Of a stretch of DNA of 64,000 nucleotides, positions 45,783 to 56,191 are shown piece by piece. Origin of the DNA: Chlorella sorokiniana (taxonomy: Eukaryota > Chlorophyta > Trebouxiophyceae > Chlorellales > Chlorellaceae); the NCBI GenBank assembly GCA_025917655.1, contig CP084611.1:2976001-3040000 (forward strand). The letters are read 5' to 3'. The notes under the pieces were generated by a model. The model was not told where the DNA came from. It made no database searches and worked only from the letters and a program-made list of their open reading frames with translations. The translations under genes and the position numbers were made by a program. How positions within the stretch are numbered: the stretch's first letter is position 1; the number at the start of each line of letters is the position of its first letter.

Positions 45783-46711
45783 ATGCAACGAGAAACCATG
45801 GAGTGGCCTGACGACATTGTCGACGGCGAGTGGGTCGTGCTTGAGCGGGAGCATCGTCTCGACTCGGTGGCACCCCTGCCCATCCCAGGGCCCAACACAC
45901 CGCAAGTGGGTCTCCATCCCTGTGCGCCACCGCTGCACAGGCCGACCTTACAGGGCGTCGTCGCCCGATGCCCGCCTGCGCCTCAGCGGCCGCGATCAAG
46001 CTCTGGCACGCATTTTCTGTGTGAACCATGTCTTGCGGAGCCCGTCGCTGTTCCGATGCGTGCAGCCCATAAGTTTTAGTTGAGGTCATCTCAGCCTTGG
46101 CTCCTGCGGGTGCCTCGCAGGTGGCCCCAGCTGGTCCTGGGCGTGCCGAGGTGGTGTACGCCAGGCTGGTGTACGCCGTGCTGTGCCTGCTGGATGCTGC
46201 CCTGAAGATGGTTGATGACGCCAAGGTGGTGGCGCGCCGTGCGGGGTCCGCCGGAGCACTGCTGCTGTCCAAGGTCGAGCTTGCCGGCCGCCTGGGACTG
46301 GAGGGTGCGGCCGGAGCAGCGGGCCGCTACTCCCAGCTGCTGAGGCAGGGCGATGCGGCGGGCGCCATCAATCTGGCAGCGGTGCATGCAAGCATGACAG
46401 CAAACTGCGCAGCATCAGCCTTACAGCCCGTAATCATTGTGTTCACCCAGGCAGTTTGTGCCAACTTGCCCACACCCTGCCGGTGCGCAGCGGCCTGCCG
46501 GCCATGCCGAGTGCTGGCGGGCTCTCACGTGTCTGCCTGCCGCGCTATGCGCTGGGCGCGAGCCCGTTGGGCCTCCCTGGACCCCGCCCACAGGCTGCCT
46601 GCTGCCGCCCGCCATGGCTGTGCCTTGGCCTGCAAGCTGCCCTGCTCTACACCAGATGTGTGCATCGTCGGGCTGATGCTGCTCTCAGTAGGAGTCCTGC
46701 TGTTCGTCTGA
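45783..46711 (+). CDS. Uncharacterised protein with hydrophobic segments
   Basis: Two exons are supported. Exon 45783-45905 reads MQRETMEWPDDIVDGEWVVL and on to PIPGPNTPQ. Exon 2 starts at 46121 in phase and has VVYARLVYAVLCLLDAALKM, then VDDAKVVARRAGSAGALL and LLRQGDAAGAINLAA. The open frame ends at 46711 with a hydrophobic tail (IVGLMLLSVGVLLFV), but composition after 46385 is Cys/Arg-rich, so a further intron there is likely and the C-terminus is uncertain. I do not recognise the family. Three TGTAA-type sites in 46878-46907 fit its 3' UTR. Confidence 0.5.
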
Positions 46712-47217
46712 TGGCAGCTTGCCCTTGTTCCAAAGCAGTGCCCTGTCCTCGCCTTTCGCCCCTTCTCCAGACGGTTTCACGGTCATTTTCATTCTTGGCA
46801 CAGTCGCGTAGCATTCATGTTGACCTCAATTGACTTGTTACCACACCCTCCCCCACATGTTGTACAATCACATAAGGTGTAACTTCAAGATTAGATAAAA
46901 TATGTAACACATTTCAAGAGCGTTGCGACCAGGGGCTGGTAGAGGTACAGCAGGGAAGGGACCGACGAGGGATTAATTGGAGAAGCAGTTCAGTTCCAGG
47001 GATTTGTTTTGCTGGAAAGGAATGGGTATGAGCATATATGGATGCGGCATGAGCCTGCTGATGCGAGATAAATGGGAGCGGGGGAGAGGGGACATCAAAG
47101 CTTGCTTGTACGCGGTCACCGAGCCCTGCGCTGACCTGTGCGCCTGCCCAGCGACTGCGCGTCTGGTGCAAGACCCCAGAGGGGCCAGCCAGCCGCTGCC
47201 TGCGGGGTGCGCGGGCC
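46712..47217. other. Convergent 3' region
   Basis: This 506 bp stretch lies between converging genes. TGTAA occurs at 46878-46882 and 46903-46907 for the plus-strand gene, within an AT-rich patch. No gene is seen. Confidence 0.45.
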
Positions 47218-48711
47218 TTAGTCGGATTCATATATTTTATCATATGAAATGTCAATGATGTCCTGGCTGTCCAGGTTGACGCGCTTGCCGGCCCGCCCGC
47301 CCCGCCCGCCCCGCTCGAACATCGTCTCGAAGATGGTGCCGTGGAAGGGGTTCTGCTGGCGCCGCTGCTGCTCCGCCACGTACTCGCGGTACCGCTCCTG
47401 CTGCTCCGCCATCATACGCGCGTTCATGTAGTTTCTATGAAGGAAGGGGGAGGGAAGCAGACAGCGGGAGGGGTCAAGCCCCTTCTGCACTGCAGGCAGC
47501 TCAGCGTGGCATCCATCAGTGCGTGCGACCATCTGCAGCAGCCGTTGCGCTCACATGATCATGGGGCTCAGCAGGATTGACAGCCACACCAGGGTGAACA
47601 TCAGGCGCAGGATGACCCAGAACGCGCCGGTGAACACTGCAGGGGCAGCGCGCAGCGGTCAGCGCCCGCAACCAGGGCGGGAGGGCACGGCGGCACGCCG
47701 CTGAAGCAGCATGCGCCCAGCTCTGCGAGCGGCGGGGGCGCACCCGACACCAGAAAGAGGAAGAAAAAGGTGACGGCGCCCATGGGGGTGCTGGCAAAGT
47801 CCTGAAACTGCCGCCAAATCTGCGGGCGCGGCGCAACAGGCTGGGTGTCGCTTCGCAGCGGCGCAGTGCAGCAGGGACGTGCACTTGCATGCACGAGGCC
47901 ACGCGTGAACAGGGTGGATTGAATGCAAACTTGATACGCTCAGGGCTCACGTAGGGCAGCCGCCGCCTGAAATCCGTGTAGAAGTTGCGCGTGCGCCGCC
48001 TGAACTGGTACCTCTGCAACAGGCACAGCCCTCAGTCAGCACACCCAGCCCTGGCAGGCCTGCCACGCATGGCACGGCAACATCGCCACACTCACGCTGT
48101 CCAGGTCTGCCGCTGCATCATTCATGGTGCGGGCTGCGGATGCTGCCGCCGCCGCCGCCTCTGCCGCCCTGCCTGACACATCATACTCAGCATCCACCTG
48201 TGGCAGAGGCGGTGCGGCAGCAGCCAAGTGGCCAACGAGTCGGTAGGGATGGGAGCTCCGCCACACAATAACCGTCATTCCACAAAACTTGCACTGGTAT
48301 ACGATTATGCAACGTCATTCAGGCAGTTCCTCCTCACTGACACCACCTCCTCCTCCTCCTCCTCACGCCTGGCGGGCGGGGACCACGGCAGAGTTGGCGG
48401 CAGCTCACCCGGCGCGCAGTCTTCTGAGCCTGCTGGGCCGCCTGCTGCGCAGCGCGGCTGGCTGCCTCCATGCTGGAATTCAAGTGGTCGTTGAGACGCT
48501 GCTGCCTGGCCCATTCATCAAACCTGGCCCTCACAGTGCTGGCCTGCCGGCTGAAAGACTCTCGCCAGGCGGCAGGGTCGCCGGCAGCTGCTGTGGGGCG
48601 CACCACCGAGGAATTGCGCCCATGCCTCCTCGGGGAGTCGTTGATTAACTGCGTGCGCAGCGCCCGGCTGCAGCGCAGCGTGGGTGCGGCTGGCGCAAAG
48701 GTCATAGGCAA
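47218..48711 (-). CDS. Plastid-type membrane protein with two adjacent TM helices
   Basis: Six exons (48711-48409, 48197-48096, 48013-47951, 47819-47744, 47636-47555, 47434-47218) join in phase to 280 residues with no frame break. The start is Arg/Ser/Ala-rich with few acidic residues, like a transit peptide. An Ala-rich amphipathic helix (ASRAAQQAAQQAQKTARR) follows. Then come RYQFRRRTRNFYTDFRRRLP, two hydrophobic helices (AVTFFFLFLVSGVFTGAFW and LMFTLVWLSILLSP), and a charged helix AEQQERYREYVAEQQRRQQN. It ends in VNLDSQDIIDISYDKIYESD. No family was recognised; a plastid membrane location is inference. Confidence 0.72.
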
Positions 48712-48911
48712 GAGTGCGCAGCCTCAACCTGTCAAGGGCACCACAGTTTGTCGATCTTCCTGTGCTCCCGAGCTGAATGCACATGCCGCATTGCCCATCG
48801 TCGTGTGTTAGTAAGCTCATGTCCTGCTGCCGTACAGTGGCCTGCCCCCGAAGCAGACTGGTCATCACGACAGCTGCATCATCAGGTTCTATCTACCAAA
48901 CACTATAAAAG
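48712..48911. promoter_or_regulatory. Short divergent promoter with TATA-like motif
   Basis: Exactly 200 bp separate two outward-reading genes. CTATAAAA at 48903-48910 sits directly before the chosen ATG of the PSMD5-like gene. If it is a real TATA box, transcription would begin inside the chosen first exon, so that start deserves checking. Confidence 0.35.
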
Positions 48912-51184
48912 ATGGGAGAGGACTTTGCTGCAGCGGTCCACACTTTGGCCGAGTCTGTGTTGCCTTTGAGCAAACGATGACGCCCGGGAGTTCCTTGAAA
49001 GGCATCCGTTGGACGCATGGTTCATGTAGGCGCTTTTGTTGCGCTTTACGACACTGTCCTGCAGCTGTGCTGCCGCGGCACTGCCGTCCCACCCACTTGT
49101 ACTACTGTGGTGCAGGGAGCTGGGGGCGCTAACGTGCCGGAGTCACTCATAAATGCTGCCGCACCTGCTTTTGCAAAGGTCTTTGAGACTGAGTTTGGTG
49201 AGGAGCCGCCCGCTCCAGCATCAGTTGATGAGGAGGCACCCGCTGAAGCATCCCACCACCAGCTGCCGTGCATCCTTGCTGTGCCTTCTGCAGGCGCCTC
49301 ACTCCTCCCGCACCTCTTGCCATACGCGGAGGCAGCGCTCCAATCGCCATCCACGCCGCTGCGGCGCCTGGCGGTCCAACAGCTTGGGCAGGTGCTGGCT
49401 TCGCAGCTGGGACCGCCGCAGCGCTGCATGGAGCTGCTGCTAGCGGCTCTGCAGGATGAAGATGTGGGTGTGGCCTCGGCTGCCGAGGCAGCGCTGACGC
49501 AGCTGGGCCGCCCGCAGGCAGCAGCACAAGCGCAGCTGTCGCACCTGCTGAGCGGCGCCCACGCCTGGGGCGGCGCTCTGATGCGCATGGCCGCCTGCGC
49601 CGACCCGCTGCTGCGCCTGCGGGCGCTCACTCTGGCGGTGGCGTTGGCGGCGCAGTCGCCGGCGGCGGGGGCAGCGGTGCGGGATTCCGGGCTGCTGGAG
49701 CGGCTGCTAAGGGAGCTGGAGGATGCGGGTGGGGAGCGGGTGTGGGGGGAGGGGGAGGGGCACGGACCCGGCAGGAAGGGAGGCATGAGCTGTGGGGGCG
49801 GGTGCTGCACCCACCAGCCGGCCACCCGAGCAGCTTCTCTGGCGCTGCTGCCCCCTGCCCTGCGGCGTGCCCCCAGCTGACGCGGCGGCCGCCCGCGCAG
49901 GCGACCTGCTGACCTGCATGGCGGCGCTGCAGCTGCTGCGCGATGCGGCGGAGCGGTGCGACGCGGGCATGGCGGCGGCGCTGACGGCTGCGGTGCTGCC
50001 CCGCCTGCAGCCCCTGCTGCAACACCCCGAGCCGCTGCTGCAGGGCGGCGCCCTGCGCGCCGCCGCTGCGCTGGTTGGGCGGGGCCTGGAGGCTGAGGCG
50101 GCGCCCATGGTGCTGGACGGCCCCCAGGCGCCGCTGGCCAACGGAGGGGGCGACGAGGGCGACAGCAGCGCGGGGGCGCCGACGCGCTGCTGCCTGCCCT
50201 GAAGCGGGTCCTGGATGTGAGCGGTGCCGCGGAGGTGGAGCCTGAGCTGGCTCAAGCGGCGCTGGACGCCGGTGGGTGGGCCGGCATGGTTTGGGCCGCC
50301 GAGGCCAGGACCCGAGCTGCTGCCTGGGTGCCTCGTTCCGAGCTGCCCTCTCAGGCTTGGCTGCTTGTAGGGCTGAGCCTGCCACCAGCCTGCCCCCTAC
50401 AACACACCAGCCTGCGGTGCCAGCGGCCAGCGCCCTGCCCTCCCCCCCCCCCGCAGTGTCCATCCTGGGCCAGCAGCCGAGCGGCGGCGAGGCCCTGCTG
50501 AGCTGCCGAGCGTCGGTGGTCGGCGACGTGGCGTACACCGCGCTGGGGCGCGCCCCAGCGCCGCCCTGCGCGTGGCGGCCCTGCATGCCCTGGCGGCGGT
50601 GGCGGGGGCGGAGCGCGGGGTGCGCAGCAGGCAGCTGCTGGGAGAGGCGGCGGAGGCCGCGCTACGGGTGGCAGTGTTTGAAGGCAAGCGGGGGCACCCT
50701 GCTGCGCCAGCTGCAGCGGCGGCTTCTCCCAGCGTGGCTCACCCTGCTGCACACCCATCGCTCCTCCACTGCACATGCAGGCGCGGCATCCGCATGGCCT
50801 GGTGCCACCCCCGCCGAGGTGCTGGCGCAGCAGCTGGCGCAGCCGTTTGCCGAGCAGCGCGTGGCGGGCTACCGCTGCCTGGCAGCGCTTGCGGCGCGCG
50901 ACTGGGCGGCGGGGCAGGTGTGCGGCCACGCACCGCTGCTGGACGCCCTGCTGGACCCGGCCAGCGAGAGCAGCAAGCAGGGCTGCGAGTGGCGCCACGC
51001 CTGCGCCGCCGCCCTGTCGGCCACCATCAGCGACGTCGCGGCGGGCGGCATCGGCGCCGGCGGGCCCCACGCCGCGGCGCTGCTGGCCGCGGCGCAGCGA
51101 GTGGCGGCGGCGGTGCGCTCGGGGCCCTATGGCGGCGGGGGCGGGGGGCAGGAGCAGCATGTGGCCACAGCGGCGGGCGTGTGA
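48912..51184 (+). CDS. PSMD5: 26S proteasome assembly chaperone PSMD5 (S5b/HSM3-like)
   Basis: PSMD5 is an armadillo/HEAT-repeat chaperone for the 19S base. Supported exons are 48912-49025, 49116-49197, 49294-49728, 49901-50271, 50457-50683 and 50781-51184. The start MGEDFAAAVHTLAESVLPLS runs, across a frame break near 48978, into DDAREFLERHPLDAWF, like plant PSMD5. Then come FAKVFETEFGASLLPHLLPY, LRRLAVQQLGQVL and RDSGLLERLLRELEDAG. VSILGQQPSGGEALL and LAQQLAQPFAEQRVAGYRCL, then LLDALLDPASESSKQG, align by eye with human PSMD5. The intron at 50684 has a GC donor. Breaks near 50175 and 50555 are single missing bases. The exon 1-2 junction does not fit in phase and is uncertain. Confidence 0.82.
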
Positions 51185-51985
51185 GGCAGCCTGCCTGCCT
51201 GCTGCCTTTGCGCGCTGCTTTCCGCTCCCTGTGACCCCCGGGGCCTGTTGCTTACAGAGCTGCTGACCACAATGCACTGGGCAGCAGCTGGGATGCAGGA
51301 CTGGCAGGGCAGGCACAAACGGCGGCAGGGGACTGCCTCACTAGAGCGGCAGGTGCCGAAGGGGTGGGGTGGGGTCACTAGGGCGGCCAGTGCACAGGTC
51401 TGGCAAGGCAGCATGCAGGGCTGCAACGCTGGCTGGCCGCCGGGGCTGTGGTGCAACAGATGAAGGGCATGGCTGCGCCGCCGCCGCCGGTCAAGGCTGA
51501 CGTGGGCGGGGGGGGAAGGGGGTGCGCAGTGCTGCTGCCGATGCAGGGTGCGGCTTTGGGGTGCAGAGGTAACTGGTGTGATCAAAATCACTTGCGCAGA
51601 GCTGCAGGCATGTCGGCGCAGCGGCTGGCAGGAAAATGCTGCCTGCAGAATGGGCTTGCAGGCATGAAATGCGTGGTGGCGGTAGTACAGGAGGTGCGGT
51701 GTGCAAAGCCCACGCTGGGTGGGATGCTGCCTGGAGATGGAACAGAGATCTGGTGGTGGTACAGCCTGGCTGGCGATGGAACGAAAGGGAGGGGCTGGGA
51801 AGCCTGGGAGGGGACAGTGTTTGCAGTGAGAGCCGTGGGGAAGCTGCGGCCGAGCGTGGAACGCTGGCGATGCTCCCCCTGGCGTGCTGTGCTGTGTGGG
51901 CGCGAGGCCAACATGGGCCCTGGCAAGCAGGCATCGTGCGCTGCTTGGACTGCCCCCGGCGCATGCACGAGGCGTGCTGCCCGCC
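51185..51985. other. Convergent 3' region
   Basis: This 801 bp stretch lies between PSMD5 and the PCMT-BTB gene, which converge. No conserved protein was found in any frame; open frames here are composition effects. It should contain both 3' UTRs. Confidence 0.45.
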
Positions 51986-54900
51986 TCAGTAGGAGGGGTC
52001 GGGCAGGGGCTGCTGCTCCGCCAGGCGGCGTATGTGCTGCACGAGGCGCGCGTGGGCGGCGCACGCCTCCTCGGCAACCAGCGCCACCTGCTCCCGGCTC
52101 AGGGCGGCGTACGACTCTGGGGGAAGGGGGAGGCAGGGGGCAAGTGCGGCTGTGGGGCCAGGCGCCGCCGAGCCTCCAGGCACCGCAGAGCCGCGACCCT
52201 CCACCAGTTTGCAGGCTGGGCATGGGGCATGGGGCGTGCGTGGCGCTGGCGGGCGCGGCAGCCCCAGCACGCACCCGTGGCCGCCACCGCCCGAAGTTGT
52301 GCACCACGTAGTCGAGGGCCACGGCGCGCAGGTGGGGCAGGCCAGCCTCGTCAGCCAGGGCCAGCAGCGCGGCGGCGGCGTCAGCCAGGCCTGCGGGGCG
52401 CGCGGGTGGGGGCGCGGGGGGCCCCAACGAGGGGTGAGCGTGCGGGGTGCCTGCCTGGCGGCGCTTGTGGGCAGTCGCCAGGGGCCAGCGCTTCGTCGCG
52501 CGCTGCGGGGGCGGGGCCTGCATGTAGCTGCACAGGCTGGCGGCGGCTGAGCTGGCGGGGGCCCACCCTCGTCCTCCTCGTGCTCCCCGTGGGGGGAGGC
52601 GCCGCGGCGCTGCTTGGCGGCGCCGCGCCGCTCGCGGCCGCGCAGCAGCTGCGCCAGCCTGTGCTCGCAGAGGGTGGCCAGGCGGGGGCAGGAGTAGTAG
52701 AGGGCCACGTGCAGCACCGCCACCGCCTCCTGAGGGTCACTGCACTCCTCCATGCCGTCTGCGGGCGGTGTGTGCGCGCGTGTGTCATGGCGGGGGGTCT
52801 CAGGCGCCTTGCTGGGCAGTGCAACCGGCTGGCAAGCTTTGCACCGCCCGGTGCCTGGGCACGCATGCACCCCCTCCCTCCTCCCCCTCACCCCCCGACA
52901 GCAGGCAGCCCACCCACCGTGGTAGACGTAGTGCAAAAAGGCGGCCACCGCGGGCGCCCAAAGTGGTCGGGCACGCGCACCACCTGCGCCTCGGAGTCGG
53001 CCCAGCCGGCGCCGCACCGCGCGGAAGTGGTCGCAGCGCTGGCGCAGCACCGCCCTGGGGGAGGTGCATGTGCATGCTTGGTGTGCGTGTCGTGCAGGTG
53101 TGTGTGAGAGGGGGCGGTTTGGGGAAAGGAACATGCGAGAGGAGGGGCAGCGCCGCCAGCTGCACGTCGCAAGCTGAGCCCGCCCACCGCGCCCAACGCT
53201 GGCGGCAGGCTCCCCGCGCTTTGCTGGGCGCTGCTGCCCCCGGCGCCTCATTCCCGCCGCGTCCCCCTCGTGGCCCCCTCCCCGCCCACCTGTGCGCCGG
53301 CAGCTCCCAGCCCGCCCCCTCAGCACGCAGTCGGGCTCCCGAGCTCCTCGGGGTCAGGCGGGGGGTGAGGGCTGCCCGCCTCGCTGCCGCCCCCGAGCTG
53401 CTGCTGGCGGCGGCCTCCATGGCGGCCTCATCGGCGGCGGAGCCCGAGGAGCAGGCGGAGAAGAGGCGGGAGAGACGGCGGCGGGGGCGCGTCTTGTCGC
53501 CGCCGGGGGCGTGCGGCGTGGGCGGCAGGCCGTCGATCACTGCAGGCATGGGCGGCAGAGCGTGCTGTGGCAGGGGAGGGAAGCGGACGCGCTCCGTGCG
53601 CACATGCTGCAGCAAAGCCCCAGGCAGCAGCTGGGACAGGCTTGCTGGGTGGGCTGCTCACCGCCAGAGGGCGAGGAAGATGGCATGAATGCGGCGCAGG
53701 CGTCGCCGTAGGAGCCTTGGGGCGTGGGGGTGGGGGTGGCGGCGGCGGTGATGGCGGCCACGTCGGCGGCGAAGGTGGAGGGGTGGTGAGCGGGTGCGGT
53801 GCGAGCGCGCCGCTCCCCCTCACCGTGGCCAGCAGCACCTCAGCGTCGCTGGGCACCTCCAGCTCGCTGAACCGCACCTGGCTCAGCACGCGCTGGCTCA
53901 CCGCCCCCGGGCCCCCGGCTGATGACGCGCAGGTCGCTGGGCGCCACCGGCACAACCACCAGCCCGCCCTCGGGCGCAGCAGCGCCAGCAGCGGCGCCAG
54001 GCGGTCGGGGGCACGAGGCGCCCACGTGCACGCGGTCAAACTGGCCCAGCCAGCGGGAGGCGGGCATGAACACGTTCTGCAGCTCAAAGCGCACGGAGCA
54101 GGCCGCCGCCGCATACCTGCGCGCATGGGGGAGGAGGGGGAGCCGTTGCGGGTCATGGCACACAGCGGCCAGCCTGGCGGTGGGTGGTAGCCCCGCACAG
54201 CACGCAGAAGGTCACCCTCTTCCAAGGGCGGCAGCCCGGCTGCCCCCCCCAACACACCAAACAAACACACACACTCACTCTGGGTTGCTGGCGGTGAGGC
54301 GTCGTGCCGCGTCTCGGCTCATGGCCAGTGCCTCGCGCCGCACGTCAAACCCAACGGCCACCCCGCCCCGCCCCACCAGGTAGGCGCCGCAGGCGGTGAG
54401 CAGCCCGCACCCGCTGCCCACATCCAGGAACTGTGAGGGGAGGTGGCGGCGAGGGTGGGGGTGGCGGGGGCCGGGCTTGCAGGCTGCGCTGCGTGCTGGG
54501 CAGGACGCCGGGCGCTTTGCAGCGCGTGGCACCCTTCATGCCGGCCCCCCCGGCCCCTCCCCCTCCTCACCCTGTGCCCCGGCCGCAGCTGCAGCGCCTC
54601 CAGGCACGTGGCGTGCATGTGCGGCGCGGAGATGTTGAAGTCGTGGCGCTCCACGCGGATGGGGGCATCCACCAGCGCCTCGTCGCGGTGCTCAGCAGGC
54701 ACAAACAGGTCGCGCGGGCACAGCTGCATCGCGCGCTTGACGGGGTCGCTGCGCAGGGGGGGCAGGGGGAGGGGTGGGGGCGCGCGCACTGGGCCAAGCG
54801 AACAGCGTGCGAGGCAGGGGGTATACAGCGCACGGCTGTACGGCCTGGGCCATCGCCTGGCCTGCACCTCTGGATCACGCCGTTGCGCCGCAGGTTCTGC

Positions 54901-55396
54901 ACCAGGTCCTCGTTGGTGGCGGCGGCGCCTGCTCAGAGCACAGGCAGGCGGGGGCGGGTGCGGCAGGGGAGCCACTCGGCAGGGATGCATGGCACCAGGC
55001 ACAAGCATCCCCTCGACTGATGTTACGTCACACACAATGCGTGCGGGCCTGCCAAGCTGCTGCACTCTGCCTTCCTCTCACCATGCTCCATGATGCGCCC
55101 GCCGGCGATGAGGCGCAGGAAGTGGTGCAGCGGCAGGCGGTTGGGGTTGGCGCCCTGTCGGCGCCCCATCAGCACGGGCTGCGGCAGGGGCGCATGGTCA
55201 ACCCTCCATCAAGGTTGGAGGTGTGCCCCAAGGCTGGCAGGGCAGAAGCAGTGCGCCCGTGAACAACATAGCGGGCGCCGGCGCACGCCAACACTACCTC
55301 GTCGTCGTCGCTATCCATCTGCTCCTCCATCCCATCATTCGCCTCATCCTCACTATCCATGTGGAAAGGCTCACGTTCAGCGTCCCGGCGCGCCAT
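51986..55396 (-). CDS. Candidate PCMT - BTB - BACK fusion protein
   Basis: The 5' exons (55396-55298, 55178-55082, 54928-54868, 54748-54571, 54430-54279, 54116-53824) encode a PCMT domain: an acidic start (MARRDAEREPFHMDSEDE), TNEDLVQNLRRNGVIQSDPV, RDLFVP, FNISAPHMHATCLEALQL, the SAM site FLDVGSGCGLLTACGAYLVG, FDRVHVGASCP and PEGGLVVVPV. Spacing resembles PCMTD1-type proteins. No stop separates this from the 3' exons (53540-53290, 53054-52918, 52758-52567, from 52546, 52390-52275, 52116-51986), which encode a BTB domain (ELPAHRAVLRQRCDHFRAV, AAFLHYVYHG) and BACK-like helices (AVAVLHVALYYSCPRLATLC, DEAGLPHLRAVALDYVVHNF). The linking exon near 53715-53668 does not fit phase exactly, so two separate genes, the second starting at Met 53549, remain possible. 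Confidence 0.65.
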
Positions 55397-56191
55397 GTTG
55401 AGCTGCAAAGCGTGGGGCAGACTGCGGTGCTGTCTCCCACTCGCAGCCTTGTGCCGGCGCCACATGTGATCCCCAGGCAGATAACACCATTTGATAGCCG
55501 TGTGAAGACTGAAGACGCACCCTGAAGCGCCTGACGCCCGCGCAGGGTTCCCCTTATTGGCTGAGGGGCTCACGGCCGCCTTCAATCGGAATGAGACGTC
55601 CTTATCGGTTCTATGCAGCACTTCCTCAGACTGGGAAGCAATGTAGACCAGTGCACTCGCTCTCCGCCAGGCTTCTACTCGCCACTCTTGAACGTGTCCC
55701 TGTGCCTGTGGAGGAGCCACGGCAGCCTTGTCCGGAAATACAGGGCGAATTCCGCTATTGTAGCCGTTTCCGACACCTGATCGGCTATGAGCATCATGGG
55801 GCGCTGGCGCCACAAGGGCAACCGCTTGAAAGCACCACGGCCATGCTGCTGCTGCTGTTACACCCGTGTACATCACAATAGCGATGACAGGCCTGGGCTG
55901 GCACACGACCCAGAAAGTAAACGCCACACAAACAGAGGGGGAGAGAGGGGCGGTCGTCGACATGGGCTGCAAAGGGGAGGCAGAAATGTCAACCAACAAG
56001 AAGGGAAGTCATGCAGAAGGACTCGGGCAACGGTGGGGAATGCACGCATGCTGGATGCATGCGAAGAAGGGAGGGCAGGCTCTAAGGTGGGAGTCAGAAA
56101 AGGCTCGCAAGAGATGTGCCAACGGGTGAATGCAGTGGCCGAGGAAACAGCTGCTGAACAAACCATACTTGTAAGCGGTCGGTCAGGCGCA
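55397..56191. other. Spacer between the U-box gene and the PCMT-BTB gene
   Basis: This 795 bp stretch holds the 3' UTR of the U-box gene and the promoter of the PCMT-BTB gene, both minus strand. A long open frame runs upstream of the PCMT start codon up to 55999, but its composition is not protein-like. No separate gene is seen. Confidence 0.4.

Noticed and set aside
55397-55999. Open frame upstream of the PCMT-BTB start on the minus strand
   Set aside because: It is open in frame, but lacks domains and protein-like composition; treated as leader or promoter.
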